A stretch of 58,972 nt of DNA from Candidatus Woesearchaeota archaeon (lineage in GTDB: Archaea; Nanobdellota; Nanobdellia; Woesearchaeales; JAFGLG01), in assembly GCA_016928155.1 (NCBI GenBank), contig JAFGLG010000007.1, positions 1-58,972 on the forward strand. Direction: 5' to 3'. The translations under genes and the position numbers were made by a program. The stretch's first letter is position 1. Every line of letters starts with the position of its first letter. Shown piece after piece: positions 27,096 to 33,060 of this stretch. A model generated the notes under the pieces. The model was not told the DNA's origin and made no database searches. It saw nothing but the letters and a program-made list of their open reading frames with translations.

Positions 27096-27467
27096 ATGAG
27101 TGACATATACATCCTGCTGATTGACAAGAACAAAGGGAACGGCTCAAATGGGAAGGGCGGATGCCTGGACCAGGAGCGCTTAGAGCTTGAGGCAGCTGGC
27201 TTCCGAGTAGGCGATTTTGTGATGTGCCCTGAAACGCTTTCTCTGTATGATATTGTCATAGCCAACCCGAGGCCTGAAAGCGTAGAGAAGCTCTCCTATT
27301 TCCATAGGAACCACCCTGAAGTGCCCTTAATCGTTTATGGGGGCCTTATGAAAGATAATGTGGAGATCTGCAGTATCAATAAAGACCAAGCAGGGGTTTA
27401 TATACCTGTATTCTCTAGAATGGAAGATTTTGTTGCCTTTATACAGTCATTAGCGTATTATAACTAA
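27096..27467 (+). CDS. Small receiver-like protein (degenerate CheY fold), tentative
   Basis: 123 residues, soluble. The strand pattern IYILLID, YDIVIANP, PLIVYGG, AGVYIPV and the following helices resemble a response-regulator receiver without the phospho-acceptor Asp cluster: the expected Asp on strand 3 is Asn (IVIANP), and the expected Lys is absent. It lies 36 bp after the Lrp-type gene and may be cotranscribed. No clear role. Confidence 0.55.
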   Translation: MSDIYILLIDKNKGNGSNGKGGCLDQERLELEAAGFRVGDFVMCPETLSLYDIVIANPRPESVEKLSYFHRNHPEVPLIVYGGLMKDNVEICSINKDQAGVYIPVFSRMEDFVAFIQSLAYYN

Positions 27468-27468
27468 A

Positions 27469-27577
27469 TTTATAAATATGTTTTTTTCTAGTGCTGATTA
27501 CCTATTGCGGGCAAGCGGAAATTATAAATTTCCGGGTCCGCAAAATTGAATATTAATACAAAAAGCTACTCAATTTT
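27469..27577 (+). promoter_or_regulatory. tRNA-Leu promoter and structured 5' leader
   Basis: TTTATAAA (27469-27476) predicts initiation near 27499, leaving a leader of about 79 nt. The leader contains the hairpin GGAAATT-ATA-AATTTCC (27517-27533) inside a TGCGG/CCGCA stem. CAAAATTG (27541-27548) pairs with CAATTTTG (27571-27578), which ends on the first tRNA base. Such pairing could influence RNase P processing. This is inference. Confidence 0.55.
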
Positions 27578-27806
27578 GCGGGGGTAGCAAAGCCTGGTCA
27601 ATCGAAAATCGTTGATTTTCGGTGGTCTAAAATCTTCGATTTCAGACCAAATGCGCAGGACTCAGAAAAGGTCTTGCAAAGCGCAAGGCAAGAGTGCGAA
27701 ACTTAAGACCGGCAGAACGCCGTTGAGAGATCCTGTCTCTTAGTGGGTTCGAGGGTTCAAAAGGCATGCAGAGAGATCTGGTGTCATGAGATTCCCTTCC
27801 CCCGCA
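27578..27806 (+). tRNA. tRNA-Leu(CAG) with three introns
   Basis: Exons 27578-27601, 27651-27666, 27730-27761 and 27793-27806 join to an 86-nt class II tRNA. It has acceptor GCGGGGG/CCCCCGC, D stem GCA/TGC with D loop AAGCCTGGTCAAA, anticodon stem CAGGA/TCCTG, loop CTCAGAA with CAG at 27663-27665, a long variable arm, T stem GAGGG/CCCTT, T loop TTCAAAT and discriminator A. The introns sit in the D loop (49 nt), at the canonical 37/38 site (63 nt) and in the T loop (31 nt). Each is bounded by a 4-bp helix with 3-nt bulges: GGTC/GACC, CTCA/TGAG and TTCA/TGAG. CCA is not encoded. Confidence 0.92.
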
Positions 27807-27859
27807 TTTTTTCTTTTATCATAAATGTTGAAGCACCTGAATCCGGGGGTTTAAGATCT

Positions 27860-27900
27860 GAACTTGCAATACTCGCAGTCTTCTGATTGGAGCCGGGCAG
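27860..27900 (+). pseudogene. Decayed fragment similar to XRE-remnant flanks
   Basis: The sequence starting TTGCAATACTCGCAG resembles 28672-28707 over about 35 bp and continues into a TTCTTTGAGT that ends the other remnants, as if the middle had been deleted. Too short for independent annotation. It supports repeated gene decay in this interval. Confidence 0.35.
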
Positions 27901-27949
27901 TCTTCTTTGAGTTTTCTGGAGATCTTCTGTATCCCCCAGCGAAAGCTTT

Positions 27950-27981
27950 AAATATTATTTATGTTATAAATATTATTTATG
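27950..27981 (+). promoter_or_regulatory. Promoter with 14-bp direct repeat over an antitoxin start
   Basis: AAATATTATTTATG occurs at 27950-27963 and again at 27968-27981, the second ending on the antitoxin ATG (27979). The first copy includes the TATA box, placed about 27 nt before the ATG. Ribbon-helix-helix antitoxins commonly bind repeated operators at their own promoter, so autoregulation is a fair inference. Confidence 0.5.
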
Positions 27982-28224
27982 GTATCAATATCAGTCTCAG
28001 TGCCTGAAGAGCTCAGGCAGAGGATGGAGAAGCACCCTGACATAAACTGGTCAGCGGTAGCACGAAAGGCCTTTGAGGATCATGTAGAGAAGATAGAATT
28101 CTTCAAGAAACTGGTCAGCAAGAGCAAGCTCACAGAGAAAGACGCAAAGGAGATAGCTGATAAGATAAATGAGAATGTCGGCAAAAGACTTCTTGCGAAA
28201 ATGAAGCAGAAAAAGCGGAAATGA
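27979..28224 (+). CDS. VapB-type ribbon-helix-helix antitoxin
   Basis: 81 residues. An N-terminal beta strand (VSISVSVPEELRQRME) and the following helices (NWSAVARKAFEDHVEKIE) fit the ribbon-helix-helix antitoxin pattern of archaeal VapB. The basic C-terminus (KQKKRK) would contact the toxin or DNA. The leaderless ATG at 27979 lies about 27 nt after a TATA box. It is followed 51 bp later by a PIN-type protein, so the two make a toxin-antitoxin pair. Confidence 0.78.
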   Translation: MVSISVSVPEELRQRMEKHPDINWSAVARKAFEDHVEKIEFFKKLVSKSKLTEKDAKEIADKINENVGKRLLAKMKQKKRK

Positions 28225-28275
28225 TACGGTTTTTTCTCAGTCAATAATATCAAGGCCTTCCTGATATCATTAGAT

Positions 28276-28665
28276 ATGAAACTTGTTGTTGATGCCAACC
28301 CTATAATATCTATGCTGATAGCAGAGAGTCCTGCCATTGATATCATCTTTGACAAGCGATTCGAGATCTTTGCACCAAGGCTGATACTTGATGAGATCAG
28401 TAGGAATATGGGTGTGATCAGGTCAAAAAGCAGGCTATCAAATATGGAGCAGATATTCAGGATGATAAAGAATGAGATCCAGCTGGTGCCTTCAGAGGAG
28501 TATGAATGCTGTGTTCCAGATGCCGAGCAGATATGCCCTGATCCCAAAGATATTGCTTATTTCGCTCTTGCACTGCATTTAGGGTGTGGTATATGGTCAA
28601 ATGAGAAATGGGAGCAGAATCTTGTCAGAGTATATATGACACATGAGCTCATCTCAATGATCTAG
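28276..28665 (+). CDS. PIN-domain toxin-like protein (VapC family)
   Basis: 129 residues. The N-terminal LVVDANPIISML carries the first PIN acidic residue, and an acidic segment DPKDIAYFALALHLG with IWSNEK supplies the later ones, so the nuclease quartet appears present. PIN toxins are Mg-dependent ribonucleases, often cutting tRNA or rRNA. The pairing with the RHH gene upstream supports a toxin role. A TATA-like element is not obvious in the 51-bp gap, so it is probably cotranscribed. Confidence 0.78.
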   Translation: MKLVVDANPIISMLIAESPAIDIIFDKRFEIFAPRLILDEISRNMGVIRSKSRLSNMEQIFRMIKNEIQLVPSEEYECCVPDAEQICPDPKDIAYFALALHLGCGIWSNEKWEQNLVRVYMTHELISMI

Positions 28666-28692
28666 AGTAATTGCAATACTTGCACTCTTCAG

Positions 28693-28758
28693 ATGGGGCT
28701 GGCATTCAACATAGCGGAAGTGTTAGATGCGAAGGTGGATGAGTTGTTCTTTGAGTGA
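28693..28758 (+). pseudogene. XRE-regulator C-terminal remnant A
   Basis: The frame reads [21 protein letters not shown] then stop, closely matching the end of XRE-family regulators and nearly identical at the DNA level to remnant B (29065-29166) over its last 41 bp. The preceding codons (TLQ) match the family too, but no helix-turn-helix remains. Confidence 0.6.
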
Positions 28759-28810
28759 GATGAGGGTTTTAGGGATAAGATTTAAATATCTGTTAGGGGG
28801 TTGTGTGGGT

Positions 28811-29065
28811 ATGAAAAAAGTGGAGAAAAAGCAAGTATGGATTTTCATGATCATCGGGTTGTTCTTAGTTCTCATGTGTGCATGGAGCCTGTATGATTAT
28901 TATGTCAAAGGAGAGGTCCATGTCTCAGTATTTCCCATACCTCAGGCAATAGGCACTCCAGGTATGGAATATTTTGGGCTTGTGCTTGGAGGCCTGTTCA
29001 TATTCATTTCCTTCATCTCCTTCGGTGATGTTGGAGCTAATAAGAGGAACAAGGAGAGATTATAA
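28811..29065 (+). CDS. Small two-helix membrane protein
   Basis: 84 residues from the ATG at 28811. ATTTAAATATC lies about 26 nt upstream and makes it leaderless; longer frames include unrelated residues. Two transmembrane segments (about 8-30 and 55-75) are separated by an external loop ([19 protein letters not shown]). No family recognised. It sits between toxin-antitoxin remnants, so it may be cargo of an accessory island. Confidence 0.65.
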   Translation: MKKVEKKQVWIFMIIGLFLVLMCAWSLYDYYVKGEVHVSVFPIPQAIGTPGMEYFGLVLGGLFIFISFISFGDVGANKRNKERL

Positions 29066-29166
29066 TAGGCTTCTTAGAGCAGAACAAATACAACCCATCT
29101 TTGAAATTAGCATTTGATGTTGCGAAAGTGCTAGATGCGAAGGTGGATGAATTGTTCTTTGAGTGA
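29065..29166 (+). pseudogene. XRE-regulator C-terminal remnant B
   Basis: The in-frame sequence [20 protein letters not shown] continues to [11 protein letters not shown] and a stop, which is the last third of a typical small XRE repressor (the GxIERGKYNPSL helix region). The N-terminal helix-turn-helix is missing, replaced by the end of the 28811 gene. Together with remnant A this marks a duplicated and decayed regulator. Confidence 0.65.
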
Positions 29167-29220
29167 ATTTCCGCTTTCCTGAGCGATATCTTTAAATACA
29201 AGATATATCTTACTTATCTT

Positions 29221-29457
29221 ATGATAGACATAGGCAAGGTGAGCTCAAGAGGACAGATCGCGATACCTTCAGAGATCAGGCAGAGATTAGACCTCAAGGA
29301 AGGCAACAAGATACTATTCATATTAGATGAAGATACATTGATCATGAAAAAAGTCACTTCTGAAACATTTTCTGCATTAACAAAACCATTACGGAAGAAG
29401 ACCAAGAAGATTAAAGAAGGCCAAGTCAACAGACTGATACACAATCTCAGGAAATAG
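29221..29457 (+). CDS. AbrB/SpoVT-type antitoxin
   Basis: 78 residues. A swapped-hairpin AbrB-like N-terminus, VSSRGQIAIPSEIRQRLDL, followed by KEGNKILFIL, is typical of archaeal VapB antitoxins. The C-terminal basic half would bind the toxin. A CTTTAAATAC box about 26 nt upstream makes it leaderless. Its stop is 1 nt before the GTG of the downstream PIN gene, an operon with very tight spacing. Confidence 0.85.
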   Translation: MIDIGKVSSRGQIAIPSEIRQRLDLKEGNKILFILDEDTLIMKKVTSETFSALTKPLRKKTKKIKEGQVNRLIHNLRK

Positions 29458-29458
29458 A

Positions 29459-29864
29459 GTGACTCTGGATACTAATGTATTGGTCTCAGGCATGGACAGG
29501 AGACTCATTCAGGATACTTGACTTGATAGACAGAAAAGAATTAAAATGCATCCTGTCAATGGAGATCATAAAAGAATATAACAGAGTGATGAGCAGCGGA
29601 GAGATAATAGAGAAATCAAGGAAGAACAATCTCAAGATATCAAACATAATCAGGAAAGTAATAATGAATTCTATCATTGTGGAACCAAAGACAAGAATAA
29701 ACATTGTGGAAGACAAGGATGACAACAAGTTCATAGAAGCAGCAGTTGAAGGCAAAGCAGATTACATAATAAGCCAGGATAATCATCTATTAAAGATCAA
29801 AGAGTACAGGGGTATAAGAATAATGACTCCAAGGGAGTTCTTGGATGAGCTGTTCTTTGAGTAA
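29459..29864 (+). pseudogene. PIN-domain toxin with a frameshift
   Basis: GTG at 29459 begins VTLDTNVLVSGM, the canonical PIN start with its first acidic residue, but that frame stops soon after. The rest of the domain (WTGDSFRILDLIDRKELKCI, then EDKDDNKFIEAA, ending TPREFLDELFFE) is in another frame. A shift near 29487-29492 is needed to join them. As sequenced, an intact toxin is not produced without frameshifting. A nuclease-null or slippage-dependent locus is the inference; a sequencing or assembly error is the obvious alternative. Confidence 0.75.
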
Positions 29865-29896
29865 GATTCAAATATCTTAACAGTACCAGAGGTTGG

Positions 29897-29995
29897 ATGG
29901 AAAAGCTTTATATTGTGATGATAATTGCGGCCATAATATTAGCAGTCATTTTCTTAATATTACTTGCGATACCTCTTATCTATAAGTATGTTTAA
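29897..29995 (+). CDS. 32-residue single-helix membrane peptide
   Basis: The ATG at 29897 lies about 26 nt downstream of ATTCAAATATC (leaderless architecture). The frame encodes MEKLYIVMIIAAIILAVIFL and continues hydrophobic to a YKYV end, a single transmembrane helix. Its size and position after a toxin-antitoxin locus recall small hydrophobic toxins, but nothing beyond composition supports that. Confidence 0.55.
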   Translation: MEKLYIVMIIAAIILAVIFLILLAIPLIYKYV

Positions 29996-30008
29996 AAAAA
30001 TTCGAGTG

Positions 30009-30027
30009 AATGAGAAATATTCTCATT
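30009..30027. terminator. Perfect 8-bp-arm hairpin after the 32-residue gene
   Basis: AATGAGAA-ATA-TTCTCATT (30009-30027), 13 nt after the small gene's stop, would form a stable stem. The following bases are T-rich (TTTCTGTTTC) but not a strong U-tract. A 3' end-forming or regulatory hairpin is possible. Confidence 0.4.
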
Positions 30028-30145
30028 TTCTGTTTCTTATCCCAACATCTTTTCTCTGTAGTTGAATGTTTCTGATTTCTTAGAGAATATTGCAGATATT
30101 TCTCAGAAGGGCATAAGAAGGATCAAAAGAAAAAATAAAATATGC

Positions 30146-30259
30146 GCCGGCATTGGCTAACCGGTAAGCCGCAAGGTTGATACCCTTGTGTCCTTAGGGA
30201 CTTCGGGGTTCAAATAACTTTCGGTTTTTGCCGGTAGTTTGGAATTACCCGTGCCGGCG
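30146..30259 (+). tRNA. Class II tRNA (Ser-like body) with anticodon GAT and a T-loop intron
   Basis: Exons 30146-30214 and 30246-30259 give acceptor GCCGGCA/TGCCGGC, D stem GGC/GCC with loop TAACCGGTAA, anticodon stem CAAGG/CCTTG, loop TTGATAC (GAT at 30179-30181), variable arm GTCC-TTAG-GGAC, T loop TTCAAAT and discriminator G. The 31-nt intron (30215-30245) has a strict bulge-helix-bulge: TTCA/TGGA with bulges AAT and ATT, and stem AACT/AGTT. The long variable arm and G73 suggest serine identity, yet GAT reads isoleucine codons. G53 faces A61, and no clear TATA box lies 5'. Pseudo-tRNA is the main alternative. Confidence 0.7.
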
Positions 30260-30271
30260 CACATCATTATC

Positions 30272-30379
30272 ATGAGCTGTTCTATAGGTGATCAGGTATG
30301 TAGTTGCGGATTTCGGAAAAATGCAGCCAGAAGCTGGTCCTGCATAAGATGCAGAGAGAATATACTCTACCTAATCTGA
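30272..30379 (+). CDS. Possible 35-residue zinc-ribbon-like protein
   Basis: The ATG at 30272, just after the class II tRNA, opens a frame with VCSCGFRKNAARSWSCIRC, a C-x-C then C-x2-C spacing that could bind one zinc. The stop at 30379 overlaps the convergent HNH gene by 9 bp. No promoter spacing supports the start. Low to moderate confidence. Confidence 0.35.
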   Translation: MSCSIGDQVCSCGFRKNAARSWSCIRCRENILYLI

Positions 30380-30730
30380 CAATGCTTCTGTATCTAATCT
30401 GCTCTTTGCTTTATGGCATCTCTTGCAGAGGGTTCTGAGATTTGCTTTCTCGAATGGCTTGCCTCCCATCTGGATAGGGATGATGTGATCCACATCCAAG
30501 AGTTTCTTGTTATACCTCTTGTTGCAAATACTGCATCTGAACTCATCTCTTCGCAAGACGTCCAAACGTACAAAGAACCAAGTGTTGTTGCGATTGAACT
30601 CATCCATGCACTTCCTGGAGCAATAATGCCTGCGTCCCTCAGCAACAGCATTATCACAGTTCCTGCAGAGCTTATTCCCCTGACTATCAAACCTCTCAGG
30701 TGTGTCCCTGATTCTTGGATAGCGTGCCAT
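30371..30730 (-). CDS. HNH endonuclease-like protein
   Basis: 119 residues from the ATG at 30730, where an AATCTAAAAAA element lies about 27 nt upstream; an ATG at 30745 is also possible. An N-terminal zinc-type CRNCDNAV...CSRKC is followed by CSICNKR, LDVDHIIPIQMGG and LRTLCKRCHKAKS, the HNH core with its metal-binding His and zinc Cys pairs. HNH proteins cleave DNA in restriction, homing and mobile-element contexts. Being next to a tRNA and toxin-antitoxin remnants, it fits an accessory island. Free-standing role unknown. Confidence 0.82.
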   Translation of the reverse strand: MARYPRIRDTPERFDSQGNKLCRNCDNAVAEGRRHYCSRKCMDEFNRNNTWFFVRLDVLRRDEFRCSICNKRYNKKLLDVDHIIPIQMGGKPFEKANLRTLCKRCHKAKSRLDTEALSD

Positions 30731-30785
30731 GAAATAGTATTTCATGCTCTCTTTTTTAGATTTTGCGCTTTTGTCAGAAATAGGA

Positions 30786-31055
30786 TCAAAGCTCGAACTC
30801 CTCTATGAACCCGAGGATCGATGAATATTTCTCAAGATAATTGAAGCCCTTGTCAGTCAGGGTGATATGCTCCCGGCCTTTGACTTTTATCTTCCTTATC
30901 ATATCCTTTGATTCAAGCTCCTCGACATATTCAATGAAACTCTGGGAGCTCAGATTGGAGTAACGCAGAAGAGGGGTCGGCTTAATGGAATTGTTATGCT
31001 TCTGGATCACCCTCAAGATGTCGTATATGACCTTAAGCCTGTCTCTTTTTGCCAT
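30786..31055 (-). CDS. Archaeal winged-helix DNA-binding protein
   Basis: 89 residues. The fold pattern (LKVIYDILRVIQKHN, then YSNLSSQSFIEYVEELESKDMI, then HITLTDKGFNYLEKY) matches the small archaeal winged-helix proteins of the HTH_45 type. Its start overlaps the upstream membrane protein gene by 23 bp, so the two form one operon. Regulation of that membrane protein or of stress genes is a guess. Confidence 0.8.
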   Translation of the reverse strand: MAKRDRLKVIYDILRVIQKHNNSIKPTPLLRYSNLSSQSFIEYVEELESKDMIRKIKVKGREHITLTDKGFNYLEKYSSILGFIEEFEL

Positions 31056-31737
31056 TCCCCGATAACCTCTTGCTGACCTTATAGTAGATGTAGACGAATA
31101 TTGCCAAAGAAAGTATGTTCAAGGTGATTTTCATTGGGGATATGAAGAAATATTGGGCCAATGAAACAAGATTGATTATATAGAATACAAACAAGAAAAA
31201 ATAAGTGAGGGTCATCTTTGAGAAAAATGAGATCCGCTTCTCTTTATGGCAGATGAATCCCTTGATCATTAGGAGCACGAGCATTATGAGCCCGAGCAGG
31301 ACAAGGATGATCTGGAATCCTGCAAAGAAAGTCAGGACAGCAAAGAACAATGATATCAAGTGAAGAGTGGACTCCCAATCATCACCAACCTTGTCAGAGA
31401 ACATCGATGAGAGCAGGGAAAGGATCGCAAGAATGCTGAAATAAGATACAAGGAAGAGACTAGTGCGGACGATAATCTGATATGTGCCGAAAGTGACCAA
31501 CTGCTGATTGAATATCAGGACAATAGGGAGGATCCTGAAAAGGAAGACGACAGCAAAATACATGAATGCATTCCTGAAATACTTGATGCCTTTATGCTTT
31601 GAAAGGTCATAGGCATCCTTTGTCTTGAAATATATCAGAAGGCAGAGGATGATGACTGCCAAAGAATACACCAGCTCAATGCTGATAAACTCCAATGGAG
31701 GCATCGGAAGCTGCCTGCGGACCATCAATCGCATCAT
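31033..31737 (-). CDS. Polytopic membrane protein (about seven helices)
   Basis: 234 residues from the ATG at 31737; a GTG two codons upstream at 31743 would fit the TTTATAAA box (31762-31769) about equally well. About seven hydrophobic segments span about 18-38, 55-77, 88-108, 125-147, 149-165, 178-198 and 205-222. No motif for transport or catalysis is visible. It resembles membrane sensors that are paired with small winged-helix regulators in archaea, suggesting a two-gene signalling module (inference). Confidence 0.75.
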   Translation of the reverse strand: MMRLMVRRQLPMPPLEFISIELVYSLAVIILCLLIYFKTKDAYDLSKHKGIKYFRNAFMYFAVVFLFRILPIVLIFNQQLVTFGTYQIIVRTSLFLVSYFSILAILSLLSSMFSDKVGDDWESTLHLISLFFAVLTFFAGFQIILVLLGLIMLVLLMIKGFICHKEKRISFFSKMTLTYFFLFVFYIINLVSLAQYFFISPMKITLNILSLAIFVYIYYKVSKRLSGNGKKRQA

Positions 31738-31917
31738 TTTCACTATGTCAGGATTCTATCCTTTATAAATAATATGGATTTCAGATGCACATTTCGGCTT
31801 CTTCCTGCTTAAATATGAGCATAGCCTTACATGTCTAAAAATGAGGCTGGCAGGATCAAGGTCCTCCCTCCTCCAGAGAGGTGAATCAATTGCCTCAAAA
31901 TCAAAAGGTGAATGAAA

Positions 31918-32325
31918 ATGAAAAAAACAACAATAGGATTATTGGCGCTCATGATTGTGGGAGTTGTTGCTTCAGCAGGAATCGCATCAGCCTTCATGGG
32001 ACAAGGAATTGGAAAGCAGCTCAGCGATGAAGAGAGAGAAGCAATGCATGATGCAATGGAATCAGGGGATTATGATGCCTGGCATCAGGCAATGACTGAT
32101 ACGCTCACAGAAGAGAGATTCAACGAACTTGTTGAAATGCACGCCCAAAAGCAAGCAATAGAAGAAGCCATTGAGAACAAAGACTACGATGCATGGGTCA
32201 ATGCAATGCAAGAGATGTTCGATGAAGAGCATTTTGACATGATGCAACGCCCAAGATCAAACAAATCAAACCCCGATGGTAGACCTCCTCTTGGCGGACC
32301 CATGCATCGTTGCTCTAATCAGTAA
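31918..32325 (+). CDS. Secreted helical-repeat protein
   Basis: 135 residues. The ATG at 31918 is preferred over 31912 because AGGTGA lies about 7 nt upstream of it. A signal peptide (about 1-24) leads to two copies of a helical unit with consensus AxxxxDYDAWxxAM (AMESGDYDAWHQAM and AIENKDYDAWVNAM). The tail is Asn/Pro/Gly-rich (NPDGRPPLGGPM). Function unknown. Exported small helical repeat proteins of this type are frequent in these archaea in my recollection, but I can name no family. Confidence 0.75.
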   Translation: MKKTTIGLLALMIVGVVASAGIASAFMGQGIGKQLSDEEREAMHDAMESGDYDAWHQAMTDTLTEERFNELVEMHAQKQAIEEAIENKDYDAWVNAMQEMFDEEHFDMMQRPRSNKSNPDGRPPLGGPMHRCSNQ

Positions 32326-32407
32326 AATTAATCTTTTTTTTTTCAGGTAGCATGGCTGATGATCCAACTGCAAAAAATATTTAAACTCATGGATGAAAAC
32401 ATGGATA

Positions 32408-33010
32408 ATGCTCAAGAAAGACCAGTGGCCCATCGCGATCTTCGCACTCCTGATGCTGATAGTGTACGGCATGATATTCTTCTCAAGAAAAAACTATGAA
32501 TTCATAGGATACATAGTTGTTGTCGTCTTCTTTGCAGCGCTGATTGTCTTCACGAATGACAAGGTCAAGTTCCCTAATTTCGTGCTCTGGTGGCTGGCCA
32601 TATGGGCGTTCCTGCATCTTTCAGGCGGCGGGATAAGCAGCGGGGGATGGAGACTGTATGACTGGATAATTGTCGATATTGTCGGCGAACCATACCTGAT
32701 ATTCAAGTATGACCAGTTTGTCCATATAATAGGATTCTTTGCTGCGACACTTGCGATGTACTATCTGATCAAACCTAAGCTGAAGCCGGATCACAAATGG
32801 GCTGCACTTGGCATAGTTGTTGTGATGGCAGGATTAGGAGCAGGAGCGCTCAATGAGATAATAGAATTCACAGCAACAGTAATGGTGCCAAGCACAGGCG
32901 TCGGAGGATATGAGAACACATCACTAGATCTTGTATCTGACATGATTGGAGCATTAATTGCATTCTTTTATATAAAATATAAAGAAAAACCCAAAATAAG
33001 TGCCAAATAA
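32408..33010 (+). CDS. DUF2238 (YjdF-like) membrane protein
   Basis: 200 residues from the ATG at 32408, which lies 26 nt after TATTTAAA (32378-32385), so the gene is leaderless; an ATG at 32393 would be only 11 nt away. It has about six transmembrane helices with family motifs YDQFVHIIGFF, AGALNEIIEF and DLVSDMIGALIA. The conserved acidic and His residues suggest a membrane-embedded site, but the molecular role of the family is unknown to me. Confidence 0.8.
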   Translation: MLKKDQWPIAIFALLMLIVYGMIFFSRKNYEFIGYIVVVVFFAALIVFTNDKVKFPNFVLWWLAIWAFLHLSGGGISSGGWRLYDWIIVDIVGEPYLIFKYDQFVHIIGFFAATLAMYYLIKPKLKPDHKWAALGIVVVMAGLGAGALNEIIEFTATVMVPSTGVGGYENTSLDLVSDMIGALIAFFYIKYKEKPKISAK

Positions 33011-33060
33011 TATAAATAAGCTAATCCCACTTTCTATATAGCTTTTTTAAGGGGGTTTGG

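Noticed and set aside
27541-27577. Looked for a fourth intron or a CRISPR-type repeat near the tRNA-Leu leader
   Set aside because: No regular repeats or further bulge-helix-bulge were found; the pairing is a simple leader hairpin.
28693-29166. Considered as an intact small XRE regulator
   Set aside because: The helix-turn-helix portion is absent and the two parts belong to separate fragments, so they are reported as remnants.
30146-30259. tRNA-Sec was considered because the acceptor can extend to 9 bp
   Set aside because: The anticodon is GAT, not TCA, the D stem is only 3 bp, and the D-loop pattern is that of an ordinary class II tRNA.
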